A stretch of DNA of 64,000 nt, taken from NCBI GenBank assembly GCA_030340625.1, contig JAOPHQ010001775.1:27121-91120 (forward strand). Direction: 5' to 3'. Source of the DNA: Merluccius polli. Its lineage: Eukaryota > Chordata > Actinopteri > Gadiformes > Merlucciidae. Below the pieces are notes generated by a model. That model had not been told where the DNA came from, made no database searches, and saw only the letters and a program-made list of their open reading frames with translations. A program made the position numbers and the translations under genes. This document shows positions 10,698 to 22,173 of the stretch, piece by piece (within the stretch, counting starts at the first letter, position 1; each line of letters begins with the position of its first letter).

Positions 10698-10825
10698 TAA
10701 TGTCTGTTTAGGCACAATATCGCATGAACTCGACGCAAATGAATCAAAAGTGACACTAAAGATGACTCCTATAACTGCGTGTTCGTGTACTTCGGTTATT
10801 TTCACCTGACCGTCGTGGTTCCGCT

Positions 10826-10875
10826 TCACCTGGAAACTGATGACGCTGCAGCCTTCCTGGGTTTCTATTGGCTGA
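10826..10875 (+). promoter_or_regulatory. MHC class I promoter of copy B (ISRE/X2/Y-like module)
   Basis: Within 160 bp of the start codon lie, in order, CACCTGGAAACTGA (ISRE/S-X1-like), TGATGACGC (CRE-like X2 site) and CTATTGGCTG (inverted CCAAT, Y box; ATTGG at 10,867-10,871). The spacing and order match the enhanceosome bound by RFX, CREB/ATF and NF-Y (with NLRC5) at vertebrate class I genes. The copy C promoter is nearly identical (27,586-27,635). No TATA box is obvious. Factor assignment is by motif similarity only. Confidence 0.6.
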
Positions 10876-10981
10876 GGCCGTCCCTCTATGTGCTGTGCGG
10901 TAGTGTTGTTGTGCTCAGACAGCAGCAGCCCGCTGCTCCACCACGTCTCCTCATCAGGTGTGTTGCTGTGGAGACGGCAGG

Positions 10982-11969
10982 ATGAAGGCAGGAGGACTAG
11001 TCGTGCTGCTGGGACTCTGTCACGGTGTCTCTTCAGGTGAGACTGCTTCACAGTCTGTCTTCTGGGTCACAACTGTCTTCGGTTCCTGAAGACACTCGGG
11101 TTTTTACTGGCCTTATATTTCCTGCGTCATCGGAAAATGCGTTTGGTGTGCGAGCTCAAATGTGGCCAATGAATCCACAAGAGGATTCATAACTGACTTG
11201 TTCCACTATTTAAACCATTATATGAGAAATGATTTTGCGTTGTGTTCCGACCGACTTTATTTTTGGGTCCGAAGTGACGAAACGAAACTGAAAGTTATTA
11301 TGAAAGTTACCGTAAATTCTGATCGGTACTGACGGACATTAACGTCCAGTTCACAGCCGATTCATGTCTAGTTTTTAATTTTTAATCAAGTATTTTATTA
11401 ACACTCATATGTTTCATTCGCAGCTATTTCAGGACCACATTCATATCGTTGGATCCTACTGAACTTGAACTATTTATCAATTCATATGATCATAGATATT
11501 TATATTTCAATACAATACGAGTGTTTGCCAAGAAAAGCATTACACATTAAATGTTCACCTTATCGACAGAAGACACATTTAATCTCACTATAAATCATTC
11601 TGGATTTCAAATCCTTAACAATGTAAATATGTATTTAATTAATATGCGCAGGTGAATTAAGGAATATACTGATACGGTAAGAATTAAACATTGAGTTGAA
11701 ACGATGTCAAATCAGTTAGTATGCAAGATTAAAATGAAGCTGTTTGTGTTTTAGTTGAAGCGTTTGGACGGCAGCGTTGTACTGTAACCTGTTGACATGT
11801 CAATAAAGTTAAAACAAAACCTCCCTGAATACCTGTAGCCAGGGGGCGGGGCTACATGCTGGGAGGGGACAGGGGGCGGGGCTACATGCTGGGAGGGGAC
11901 AGGGGGCGGGGCTACATGCTGGGAGGGGCCATGTGCCTGTCTCTCTGACCGTGATGTACAGTATTAACC

Positions 11970-12003
<34 letters not shown>

Positions 12004-12280
12004 CAGTGATTCACTCTCTGAAGTATTTCTACACGGGGTCGTCTGGAGTCTCAAACTTCCCAGAGTTTGTGGTTGTTGGGATGGTGGATGAACTTCAGTT
12101 TATTCACTATGACAGCAACAGCCAGAAAGCAGAACCCAAACAGTCCTGGATGGACCAGTTCACCAGAGATGACCCACAATACCTGGAGAGGAACACTGGA
12201 AACTTTCTGGGTAAACAGCAGACCTACAAAGTCGACATTGAGACTCTGAAGCGGCGCTTCAACCAGACAGGAGGTATGTT

Positions 12281-12355
<75 letters not shown>

Positions 12356-15148
12356 ACATCCCATAATACTCCCCATCCCATAATGTGTGTGAGCAGCACT
12401 CCCACACAGAGCAGCAGTGGCAGTGTCCTGGTGAGACACTCAGCAGAATATTATGGGATGGATCAGGTGATGCAGCAGCTTCAGGAGACCTGTAGTGGTT
12501 TATTACACAGTAATACTGCAGTACATCATCCTTTATATACAGTGTTACCTTTACACTACTTCATCACTACTCATATTATGGGATGCTCAACAGGAGTTCA
12601 CCTGCAGGCAGACAGGTAACCTACAGACAGTTAACCTACGGACAGACAGTTAATCTACAGACAGTTAGTCTATGGACAGTTAAACTACAGACAGTTAACC
12701 TACAGACAAACTGTTAAGCTACAGACAGGTAACCTACAGACAGACAGTAAACCTACAGAAATGTAACCTACAGACAGTTAACCTACAGACAGACAGTTAA
12801 TCTCCGGACACAATGAATCTACCTACAGACAGTTAACCTACGGACAGACAGTTAATCTACAGACAGTTAACAGACGGTTAATCTACAGACAGACAGTATA
12901 CTTCCAAACAGTTAATCTACAGATGGACAGTTAACCTCCGGACAGACAGTTACAGACGGTTTAGCCAAAGACAGTAAACCTAAAGACAGACAGTTAACCT
13001 ACAGGTAGACAGTTCATCTACAGACAGTTAACCTACAGACAGGTAACCTACAGACATGTAACCTACAGACAGTTAACCTACAGACAGACATTTAATCTAC
13101 AGACAGTTTACTTTGAGACAGATAGGTAACCTATAGACAGACAGTTAATCTACAGACAGTTAACTTCCAGACAAACACTTAACCTACAAACATTTAACCT
13201 ACAGACAGTTAACCTCTGGACAGTTAATTTCCAGACAGACAGTTAATCTACAGACAAACAGTTAACCTCCAGACAGACAGGTAACTTACAGACATAGAGT
13301 TAACCTACAGACAGACAGTTAACCTCTGGACACATTTAATCTACCTACAGACAGTTAACCTCCAGACAGACAGTTAACCTACAGACAGTTAACTTTCAGA
13401 CAGAAAGTTAACCGACAGACAGACAGTTCACGTACAGACAGGTAACCTACAGACAGTAAACCTACAGATTGACAGGTAACCTACAGACAGACAGGCAACC
13501 TAGAGACATGTAATCTACAGACAGTTAACCTACTGACATGTAACCTACAGACAGACATTTAATCTATAGACAGTTAACCTACAGACAGATAGGTTAGCTA
13601 CAGATAAACAGTTAATCTACAGACAGTTAATCTGCAGACAAACAGTTAACCTCCAGACAGACAGGTAACTTACTGACAGAGAGTTAACCTACAGACAGAC
13701 AGTTAACCTCTGGACACAGTTAATCTTCCTACAGACAGTTAACCTACAGACAGAATGTTAACCGACAGACAGACAGTTAACGTACAGACAGTTAACCTAC
13801 TGACAGACAGTTGACCTATGGACAGTTAACCTCCAGACAGACAGTTCATCTACAGACAGGTAACCTACAGACAGTTAACCTACAGACAGACAGCTAACCT
13901 ACAGACAGTGAGCATCCATACAGACAGTTAATCTACAGACAGTTAACCTACAGACAGACAGTTAACCTAAAGACAGACAGGTAACCTACAGACAGACAGG
14001 TAACCTACTGACAGTTAGCCTCCAGACAGACAGTTAATCCATAGATAGTTAACCTACAGACAGGTAACCTACAGACAGACAGGTAACCTACAGATAGACA
14101 GTTAACCTACAGACAGACAGGTAACCTACAGACAGACAGTTAACCTATAGACAGTTAGCCTCCAGATAGACAGTTAAAGGTAGGGTGGATGATGTTTTCC
14201 TGCAGCATTTTTTACCATATTGCTTAAAATCTCCTTCACACACAGATTGAAACCAATGAATTAAATGATATGACACATACACCGAAAACAATAGTCATCT
14301 GTGGGATGGGCAGGACTGAAAAAACTCCATCCAATCATTATGAGCGTCACGTTCAAGATGTTTGGATGGTGACTTGTCTATCAAACTCAACTGCCATTTG
14401 TCCCTCTCCCTCCTCTGCGCGTACTCCTCTTCGGGCGAACGAATGGCGCACCCTCAGAGGCTACTGGCTGGTTAGCTGCATATCAGACAGCACAGGCTGC
14501 TGAAAGAAAACAAATTATATAGTTATAAGTAAAATAAGCAAGTGTAGCACTCCTGAACCCTCGGGAACAAGCGCTGCGCGTTCCTGTACTCTGGAGGCGT
14601 GGCTTCGAGGGGGGGGCGAGGAAAGGGGGTTGGACTTTTGAATTTTTTTTTCTAAATGCTGTGTGCTCAAACCGTTTTTCCAACATCCTCCACCCTACCT
14701 TTAATCTATAGACAGTTAACCTACAGACTGTTAACATACAGAGAGACTGGTAACCTACAGACAGACAGTTAACCTACAGACAGTTACCTACAGACAGGCA
14801 GTTAACCAACAGACAGACAGGTAACCTACAGACAGACAGTTAACTAACAGTTAGCCTCCAGAGAAACAGTTATTCTACAGACAGTTAACCTACAGACAGG
14901 TAACCTACAGACAGTTAACCTAAAGACAGACAGGTAACCTATAGACAGTTAGCCTCCAGACAGACAGTTAATCCATAGACAGTTAACCTACAGACAGACA
15001 GTTAACTTACAGACAGTCAACCTACAGACAGGCAGTTAAACTACAGACAGACAGGTAACCTACAGACAGACAGCTAACCTACAGACAGTTAGTCTCCATA
15101 CAGACAGTTAACCTACAGACAGACAGGTAACCTTCATACAGACAGTTA

Positions 15149-15227
<79 letters not shown>

Positions 15228-16332
15228 GTGTCCACATGGTTCAGATGATGTCTGGTTGTGAGTGGGATGATGAGGATGATACTACTGATGGTTATCTCCA
15301 GTATGGTTATGATGGGGAGGACTTCATAGTGTTGGACCTGAAGAACCTGAGATGGATCGCTCCAACACCACAGGCTTTCATCTCCAAACTGAGATTGGAT
15401 CAGGATAGAGCTGATTTAGAATACCTGAAGAACTACTACAACAAGGAGTGTGTTGCCTGGCTGAAGAAGTACCTGGACTATGGGAAGAGCACTCTGCAGA
15501 GAACAGGTAGTCACACGACCCGGTGGGCCCAGGTACTAGGCTTGCCGCGGTAGTCGGTGTTACCGGGGTAACGCGGTGTTCGGACATACGCCGATGACAT
15601 CACTTGTTGAATAGAAACAAAACCCATTTGGTTGTTTTCCGCGTTGTTTGTTTGCTTGTTTGTTTCTTTAACGGGGACAACGCCGGGACGCGCCCAGAAA
15701 AGCGCATTTTGGCCGAATCCCTTCAGTTAAGAACGGCTCCTTCATTTGATTTGACTCAACCGCCGCCGTCGGAAAGACGCCTGGACAGGCGATGCCGTCT
15801 GTTTGATTTCCTTTTAACAGCCGACTTTGTTTCTCACTGTCAAAATAAACATTTCCTTTATTTGATTTATTCCAAAACGTTTGGAAATGTTAAATCTTTG
15901 TTCTGAAATTAGTGACGATTATGACCACGACCCTCCCGACATATGTACTGTTTACTGTTACTACTGACACTTAAGTACAGTTTAACCCAGAGAAATACTG
16001 TTGATACTTAAGTACAGTTTAACCCAGAGAAATACTGTTGACACTTAAGTACAGTTTAACCCACAGAAATACTGTTGACACTTAAGTACAGTTTAACCCA
16101 GAGAAATACTTTTGACACTTAAGTACAGTTTAACCCACAGAAATACTTTTGATACTTAAGTACAGTTTAACCCAGAGAAATACTTTTGATACTTAAGTAC
16201 AGTTTAACCCAGAGAAATACTTTTGATACTTAAGTACAGTTTAACCCAGAGAAATACTTTTGATACTTAAGTACATTGTATTTGAGCTATTAAATGACTT
16301 TTACTCAAGTGATTTTCTTACGGATGATATCT

Positions 16333-16396
<64 letters not shown>

Positions 16397-17613
16397 CCTC
16401 CCTCCCCCCCCCCCAGAGCGTCCTGAGGTGTCTCTCCTCCAGAGGAGACCCTCCTCCCCAGTGGTGTGCCATGCTACAGGCTTCTACCCTGACAGGGTGG
16501 TGGTGTTCTGGAGGAGAGACGGCGATGAGCTTTATGAGCATGTGGACCATGGGGAGGTCCTCCCCAACCCCGACGGGACCTTCCAGGTCAGCGTGGACCT
16601 GGACCTGGCGTCGGTCCCACGGGAGGACTGGCGGAGGTACGAGTGTGTGGTCCAGCTGAAAGGCATCGAGGACATCTCTACCCGACTGGACCCGGCCCTC
16701 GTCAGGACCAACTGGGGAAAGACCGGCCCTGGAAGGGATGGAGGTAGGAACACCTGTCTCACCACCTCCACCTGACCTCATCACAACCACTGGTCTACCT
16801 GGACACACCTGAAGCCACGTGGTAAACACACCGGACCACGTTGGTGGACCACGTTGGTGGACCACGTTGGATTGTGGGTAAATGAGTCGTAGTGAGAGGA
16901 CAAGGCTAGGATCAGTGTCAGCGGCAGGTCACATGACCCTGAGCTCCAGGAGATTCTGAATATATATATCATGTGTGTAGCAGCATGTGTCTGTACACTG
17001 ACCTGCAGATATGTGGTGAAGTGATGGAAGGACTGTCCAACACGGAGTATTATCACACACCTCATTTTCTTTTCTTGGTTTACCTGAAGGGGTCAAGAAT
17101 GACATCACCACCCCCATCATCATCGCTGTTCTCGTCCTCGCTGCTGTTGCTGCTGTTGGTGTTGCTGGAGTCTTTGTGTACAAGAAGAGGAGCGGTGAGT
17201 GAATCACACTATCATCTGATTGGTAGACGTATAATAACATTAGGATGTTTACCACACTATCATCTGATTGGTAGACGTATAATAACATTAGGATGTTTAC
17301 CACACTATCATCTGATTGGTAGACGTATAATAACATTAGGATGTTTACCACACTATCATCTGATTGGTAGACGTATAATAACATTAGGATGTTTACCACA
17401 CTATCATCTGATTGGTAGACGTATAATAACATTAGGATGTTTACCACTGTTACACACTCATCATTTCTCTTCATCCTTAGGTTCAGCCAAACACCGACTC
17501 TCTGGTGAGTTCAATGTGTTTTTACTGCAGACCTGCTCTTATGATTAACACTACTACTACTACTACTACCACTACTACTACTACTACCACTACTACTACT
17601 ACCACTACTACTA

Positions 17614-17654
<41 letters not shown>

Positions 17655-17748
17655 GCTACTATTACTACTACTGCTACTACTACCACTACTAGTACTACTA
17701 CTGCTACTATTACTACTACTGCTACTACTACCACTACTACTACTACTA

Positions 17749-17780
<32 letters not shown>

Positions 17781-17817
17781 GCTACTGCTACTGCTACTAT
17801 TACTACTACTGCTACTA

Positions 17818-17857
<40 letters not shown>

Positions 17858-18098
17858 CACTACTACTACTACTGCTACTATTACTACTACTACTACTACT
17901 GCTACTACTACCACTACTACTACTACTAGTACTACTACTACTACTACTACTAGTACTACTACTACTACCACTACTACTACTACTACTACTACTAGTACTA
18001 CTACTACTACTACTACTACCACTACTACTACTACTACTGCTACTATTACTACTACTGCTACTACTACCACTACTATACTACTACTACTACTACTAGTA

Positions 18099-18175
<77 letters not shown>

Positions 18176-18341
18176 TGTTGATCTAGATACATGGAGCTCA
18201 CTGGACTATACAGCTCTGTTGATCCAGATAACTTCATGACTTCTCCTCCTCACGTTCTGCTACTTACCAGGTTCTCACAGCAGCTCTGGGAACAGTGAGG
18301 AACAGAGTCCAGCTCCTGAGGCCCAACCTCTCAACACATAG
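10982..18341 (+). CDS. MHC class I alpha chain, copy B (complete, 375 aa)
   Basis: Coding exons: leader 10,982-11,036, alpha-1 12,007-12,273, alpha-2 15,228-15,506, alpha-3 16,417-16,743, TM 17,090-17,194, cytoplasmic 17,481-17,504, terminal 18,271-18,341. All introns are GT-AG, phase 1, and the joined frame is open. The signal peptide is MKAGGLVVLLGLCHGVSS and the mature chain begins VIHSLKYFYT. Seen: Y7, Y59, N86-glycosylation sequon NQT with the non-mammalian R84, disulfides in alpha-2 and alpha-3, Y159, W167, Y171. Domain sequences resemble teleost U-lineage class I. Alpha-2 has ISKLRLD where classical molecules have T143, K146 and W147, so it lacks the usual contacts to the peptide C-terminus; it could be a non-classical or altered-groove molecule. 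The tail ends PAPEAQPLNT. The intron 1 ISRE and upstream promoter suggest interferon control. Confidence 0.93.
11284..11295 (+). promoter_or_regulatory. Intronic ISRE, copy B
   Basis: GAAACTGAAAGT matches the IRF/ISRE consensus exactly and lies 248 bp into intron 1, preceded by another GAAAC. It is conserved in copy C at 28,044-28,055. It is likely an interferon-response element acting with the promoter; this is inference from the motif and location. Confidence 0.5.
11839..12006. repeat. 30-bp GC-rich repeat and (GTCT)n at the end of intron 1, copy B
   Basis: Three copies of a 30-bp unit (AGGGGGCGGGGCTACATGCT plus GGGAGGGGAC) at 11,839-11,928, then (GTCT)n at about 11,971-12,002 up to the alpha-1 acceptor. 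Copy C has about two shorter units at 28,648-28,700. Confidence 0.9.
12280..12354. repeat. (CA)n microsatellite after alpha-1 exon, copy B
   Basis: About 35 CA dinucleotides starting a few bases after the alpha-1 splice donor. A similar tract follows alpha-1 in copy C (29,070-29,134). Confidence 0.97.
12612..15227. repeat. GACA-type minisatellite filling intron 2 of copy B
   Basis: About 2 kb of degenerate tandem copies of units like CTACAGACAGTTAAC and CTACAGACAGACAGTTAAC, interrupted by a MITE at 14,176-14,702 and ending in (CT)n (15,152-15,225). The array forms most of the alpha-1/alpha-2 intron. Confidence 0.95.
14176..14702. mobile_element. MITE in intron 2 of copy B with TTAA flanks
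   Basis: About 520 bp bounded by AAAGGTAGGGTGGATGATGTT-like and inverted AACATCCTCCACCCTACCTTT-like ends (one mismatch). Flanking TTAA occurs on both sides (CAGTTAA / TTAATCTATAG). The matching repeat in copy C (about 31,907-31,927) reads straight through CAGTTAATCTATAG and is the empty site. TTAA duplication suggests a piggyBac-like family. No reading frame inside is credible. Confidence 0.75.
15965..16275. repeat. 37-bp minisatellite in intron 3 of copy B
   Basis: About eight copies of the 37-bp CTTAAGTACAGTTTAACCC unit described for copy A, followed downstream by (CT)n and (C)n (16,335-16,414) ending at the alpha-3 acceptor. Confidence 0.92.
17205..17447. repeat. 48-bp minisatellite in intron 5 of copy B (five copies)
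   Basis: Five near-identical 48-bp units, same family as in copies A and C. Confidence 0.95.
17547..18177. repeat. (ACT)n array in intron 6 of copy B
   Basis: About 630 bp of ACT triplets with CCA, GCT and ATT variants; the longest of the three copies (A about 345 bp, C about 490 bp). Long homopolymeric reading frames in it are artefacts. Confidence 0.95.
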
Positions 18342-18408
18342 TCAGTATTTGGTGACATCACAATGTTTAGAGGATGGGTGGGAGGGTGATTATATAGATA
18401 CAGTACAG

Positions 18409-18600
18409 CATTACAGTAATAGTAATATTCTAACAGTACTTCATCACTCTAATAGTAATATTGTAACAGTACTTCATCACAGTAACAGTAATATTCTAAC
18501 AGTACTTCATCACTCTAATAGTAATATTGTAACAGTACTTCATCACAGTAATAGTAATATTGTAACAGTACTTCATGACAGTAAGTCATATTGTAACAGC
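18409..18600. repeat. 33-bp repeats in the last intron of copy B
   Basis: About five tandem copies of the AGTAATAGTAATATTGTAAC-type unit between the stop-codon exon and the 3' UTR exon. Confidence 0.85.
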
Positions 18601-18668
18601 ATATTAACAGTGATATCTTGACTAGTGATACATGTTTTAATCCTGACTTGTGCTTCCTTGCTGTTTAG

Positions 18669-19278
18669 GGTCAACATGTAATCATGAAGAGGCTTCTCAT
18701 GGTCATCTTTTCTAAACCAGAAGGAGGGGATTGATCATCATTTATAATCCTTACAGCAGGCTTGGGACTTCAGCTAACTTCAGATGCTACGTTTGATAAA
18801 TCACAAAAACATTCATAATTATAATAATTTATTTTGAAAGCAATCAATCCGTAAGAAAAGTGTAAATATATATCAAATCATTGTATACTCTAATGATAAT
18901 ATATCAAAGTAATTATCGAAAAATATTTGTAATAATTCCATAAAATTATGGCTTTTAATATTTGAATGAAGAATTGCTTGACTCATGAATGATTTTATGA
19001 AGTAATATTAATGTTCAAGATTTGTAATATGTTGATTACTATGATTATTGTAGTACAGAAATCAATACAGCGGCCGTCGATGTGCTTCGACGATTCCTCA
19101 ACGAGATCTTTCTTACAATATATCACTTACCTGTAAATAATAATCACTTCAGTCTTTTATACCAATATTTTAGAGTTCATCATTTGGGTTTAGGTTTTGT
19201 GTGATTTATAATGAACATATTAGAAGCAGTTTCTTCTTATTTGTGCTGTCAATAAAGTTTCCAAAATTCCAATTCCAG
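18669..19278 (+). promoter_or_regulatory. 3' UTR exon and poly(A) signal of copy B
   Basis: Begins after the TTTAG acceptor at 18,668 and ends about 20 nt beyond AATAAA at 19,251-19,256. The conserved CGTCGA/TCGACG hairpin is at 19,075-19,092. Confidence 0.65.
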
Positions 19279-19515
19279 TCTGTTATTTATGACCCAATAC
19301 CTAATATTTGATAAATGACAAACTGTCAAACTGAGCCTGTAGCCATAAATACTGGTTTTGAAACACTGTAACATAGCATTCTGGCTAACAAGACAAGCTA
19401 GGCTATGAGTTGCAAAACTTAATTATTATTACAAATCAGTATAAATGTACAAGAGCAATGCTATTTAATTTATTTATAACTAAATATATGTACATGAAAA
19501 CTACATGAAATTTAA

Positions 19516-19600
19516 AGGTATGGGGGGGGGGGTGTATTTGTTTGGTGTTGACTTATAAAATCAACAACTTTCCCCAGAATCGCTGACTATACCTTTAAAG
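19516..19600. mobile_element. Damaged copy of the TTAA-flanked MITE, B unit
   Basis: The right terminus ATCGCTGACTATACCT plus TTAA is intact, but the left terminus has lost its TAGTCAGCGAT part and is followed directly by (G)n. It is orthologous to 3,997-4,116 in the A unit. Confidence 0.65.
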
Positions 19601-19795
19601 CTCAATATACATTTTATAAATAATTTCACCTATACATCATAATCATGTTTTTCTCTGGAGCAGTTTATTCACAACATGACTTCCTGAATACAACGCATGG
19701 ATAATCATGAATTGATATCATGATGAGAGTGGAACTGGAACCCGTCCTCTCTCTGCTGGTCGGCTGATACCACTGAGGGTCCATTCAACTTGAGG

Positions 19796-19881
19796 TCAGA
19801 ACATGACCTTCTGGTACCGGTGGGTCAGCTCAGAGACGTCCTCCTTACACACCTTCACCCAGCCATCCTCCCACATGTGGT

Positions 19882-19882
<1 letters not shown>
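19796..19882 (-). pseudogene. psmb8: psmb8 last-exon relic, B-C interval
   Basis: Same minus-strand PSMB8 C-terminal segment as at 4,318-4,404 (YHMWEDGWVKV and DVSELTHRY followed by a stop), again ending at a (CA)n tract with no splice acceptor. A second psmb8 piece lies 5.4 kb away on the same strand in the correct 5'-to-3' order (25,291-25,420), so both are probably the remains of one psmb8 gene shattered by insertions. Confidence 0.75.
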
Positions 19883-19912
<30 letters not shown>

Positions 19913-20008
19913 CCGGTCTGGGGGAAAAGGATCCAACACAAGAGACTCGTGTGCATTACAATAGACCACAGATCAAACATAGTCAGGCAGTCTTTCTATA
20001 ATAATAAT

Positions 20009-21280
20009 GGGGCAATTGCTCTGTCGCTAACTTAGCCACTTTTTAGAGTTTAACACGGTTTTAAACTCGTCGGTGACGCAAGAAGTCACGTGACGTCTTA
20101 AGCTCCATTGCTGTGTCGTATGTACCTGTGGTTTAACCTGCAGCTGCGGTTTACCTTGATGTCAATTGCTGTGTCTTCAGAGAAATTCACATCAGACACT
20201 AGAGGGCGTATTTTGTGCGTGTTAGTCTAGTCTCGAAACGGACATGGTTTTAGAGGAGACTAAACCAGTTTGCAGGATGAAACAAGGCTCCATTATAACC
20301 GACACACGCAGAATTAGTTTTATTAATTATTATTATTAGTATTAATAATAATGTATGATACATTTACACTTATTACGCCAGATAGGCCTTCAGTACAATA
20401 ACAATATTGGACATAGTCGATTTGGAATGAGCAGTGATATTTCACGGCTCACGGGGCTCAGGTCTCGGTCGTCCGCTCAGCAATAGCATTACGCGCTTCA
20501 ACTTTCAAGCGCTTCCATAAATTCTTTAAATGTGCCGCTGCTCGGTCTTCTGCTGAGATCTACTGTTAAATGTGTTGGAGAGATCATCCCAAACAGACTT
20601 TCTTCGGAGCGTGGTGGTGGTGTCTTTCCTCGCGTCTTCCACCGTGTCCACAACACCTCGAATGCAGTACAATAAATATAACTTCTGCTCCTCGTTATAG
20701 TTCTCTATCCGAGACATGTTCATCCTAACTACCCTCTCCAGGGGTGCAACTACCCAGTGTCAGGGGGGGATGCAGCAACAATTTTGGCGCCCCCCATAAG
20801 CTGCGCGATTGTTGACGGGGGCGCCCCCCTGGTGCGGCGCGATTGTTTACGGGGGGGGGGGGGGGGGGGGGCAAGTAGGCCTAATTGATTGATTGACGTA
20901 GGTGAGGGCAGATTCAGATTCCAGACTCAGATTTCCACAAAAAAGTAGGCTAGACTATTTCATAATATATTTCAACATTATTTGCGTTTTATTATATTAA
21001 AGTTCACTTTACATTCCCATTACGTTTTTGTTGGTAATTATAGCACAAAATGCATCCAACATTAAGTTAAGACTGCGTCTGCTGGAGTATAACGGGAAAT
21101 CAGAGTACTTCCGGTTTAACCCGAGTTTAACTAGGAATCAGCTTGTGTCGGTCAGTACACAGCAATCAGGTTTAACTTCGTGCGCAGCTGTGTGTTAAAC
21201 TCCAAAACCTCCGTTTTCCGGAGTACGGTTTTAAACCGCAGCACAGCTAACGCAATGCTAACTGACAGAGCAATTGCCCC
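20009..21280 (-). mobile_element. Harbinger-like DNA transposon (non-autonomous), B unit only
   Basis: A 1,272-bp insertion bounded by perfect 17-bp inverted repeats GGGGCAATTGCTCTGTC. It lies in the AAT-rich site that is uninterrupted in the A unit (about 4,525-4,540). The minus strand at about 20,480-20,723 encodes a frameshifted Myb/SANT-like segment (NEEQKLYLLYCI, KSVWDDLSNTFN, then LKNLWKRLKVEARNAIA), as found in the DNA-binding protein of Harbinger elements. No nuclease gene is present. A GC-rich patch at about 20,757-20,875 looks like a further nested repeat. The microsatellite target obscures the expected 3-bp duplication. Confidence 0.7.
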
Positions 21281-21439
21281 ATTAGGCCTAATAATAACAA
21301 CAACAACAACAACAACAACAATAATAATAATAATAATAATAGGCCTAATAATAATAATGTGTATTAAATGTGTGTGCAGAAGCAGCCTCGGTTTTATTCT
21401 GGGCTTTGATTTCGACATGAAACTCATTGTTCTTCTTTA

Positions 21440-21965
21440 GAGAATGCAGTGAAGGATCCTAGGACTGACGGCGCTGTCCGCATCTGTAAAAGTCTGCTGA
21501 GCTGCTTCTCCTACAGCTACAGACGTAAGAGGAGCTAAAGGCGGCACAAAGGGAACTGAAGCTCCCTCACTCAAGTTCAACCAGGTGGGGAGGCCGTGAT
21601 GGAGAGAGTCGTCCAGCAGAAGAGGGCCATTGCACATGTCCTGTCGGAGGACAGGAAGACCCGACACCTCGTCCCCGCGTGGCGGGACAGTGACGTACTG
21701 GAGGCCATTCATAAATCACTGCGCCCTCTAGTTGAGTTCACTGATGCGCTTTCCAGCGAGAAGTATGTCAGTGTCCATCTTGAAAGTGGATGATGATGAT
21801 GTAGACCTGACAAGAGCCACCAAGACCAAAGTCCTGGACTACCTCAATGAAAAATAAAGCAGTGACCCACTGACACAGGAAGTGCTGCACATGGCCTCTG
21901 CTGCTGATCCTCGGTTCAAGCTGAGGTTCGTCGAGGAGGACAACGTGGCGGTGGTCATGGGAGTG
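21440..21965 (+). mobile_element. hAT (ZBED-type) transposase relic, B-C interval
   Basis: Paralogue of 4,694-5,218 with the same stop after LNEK and the same frameshift, so the decay preceded duplication of the unit. Pieces RHLVPAWRDSDVLEAIHK and LHMASAADPRFKLRF identify the family. It ends where the Gypsy LTR begins. Confidence 0.8.
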
Positions 21966-22173
21966 TACTGTCCAGGGACTGTTTTATGTGTATGTCTACA
22001 TGCGCAGTGATTAGCCCATCACAGAGGGTATCACATGGTGTTACGCGGCGGGATATGGGCGGTCGAGTTCCGGTCTGTCAAGCTGTCTGGCCGGTTCATC
22101 AGTTGACCTAATAAAACGTCTCAAGTATGGAGTAACGTCGTCCGTGTTGATTCATCAGGCAGTCACTTACACA
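21966..22173 (+). mobile_element. Probable 5' LTR of the Gypsy relic, B-C interval
   Basis: About 205 bp between the broken hAT sequence and a primer-binding-site-like TGGTGTCAGAAG (22,174-22,185). It ends ...TTACACA and includes an AATAAA near 22,110. The exact left end (near TGTACTGTCC) is uncertain. No matching 3' LTR was found downstream. Confidence 0.6.

Noticed and set aside
10779..10985. 68-aa frame overlapping the class I copy B promoter and start codon (also 27,539-27,745)
   Set aside because: Covers the ISRE/X2/Y-like promoter and is in a different frame from the leader exon; identity between copies reflects duplication.
14270..14503. 77-aa frame inside the intron 2 MITE
   Set aside because: No similarity to transposases; lies between terminal inverted repeats of a non-coding element.
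15604..15906. 100-aa frame in intron 3 present in copies B and C (shorter in A)
   Set aside because: Conserved only because the whole intron is nearly identical among recent duplicates; no family similarity and no coding-like substitution pattern visible.
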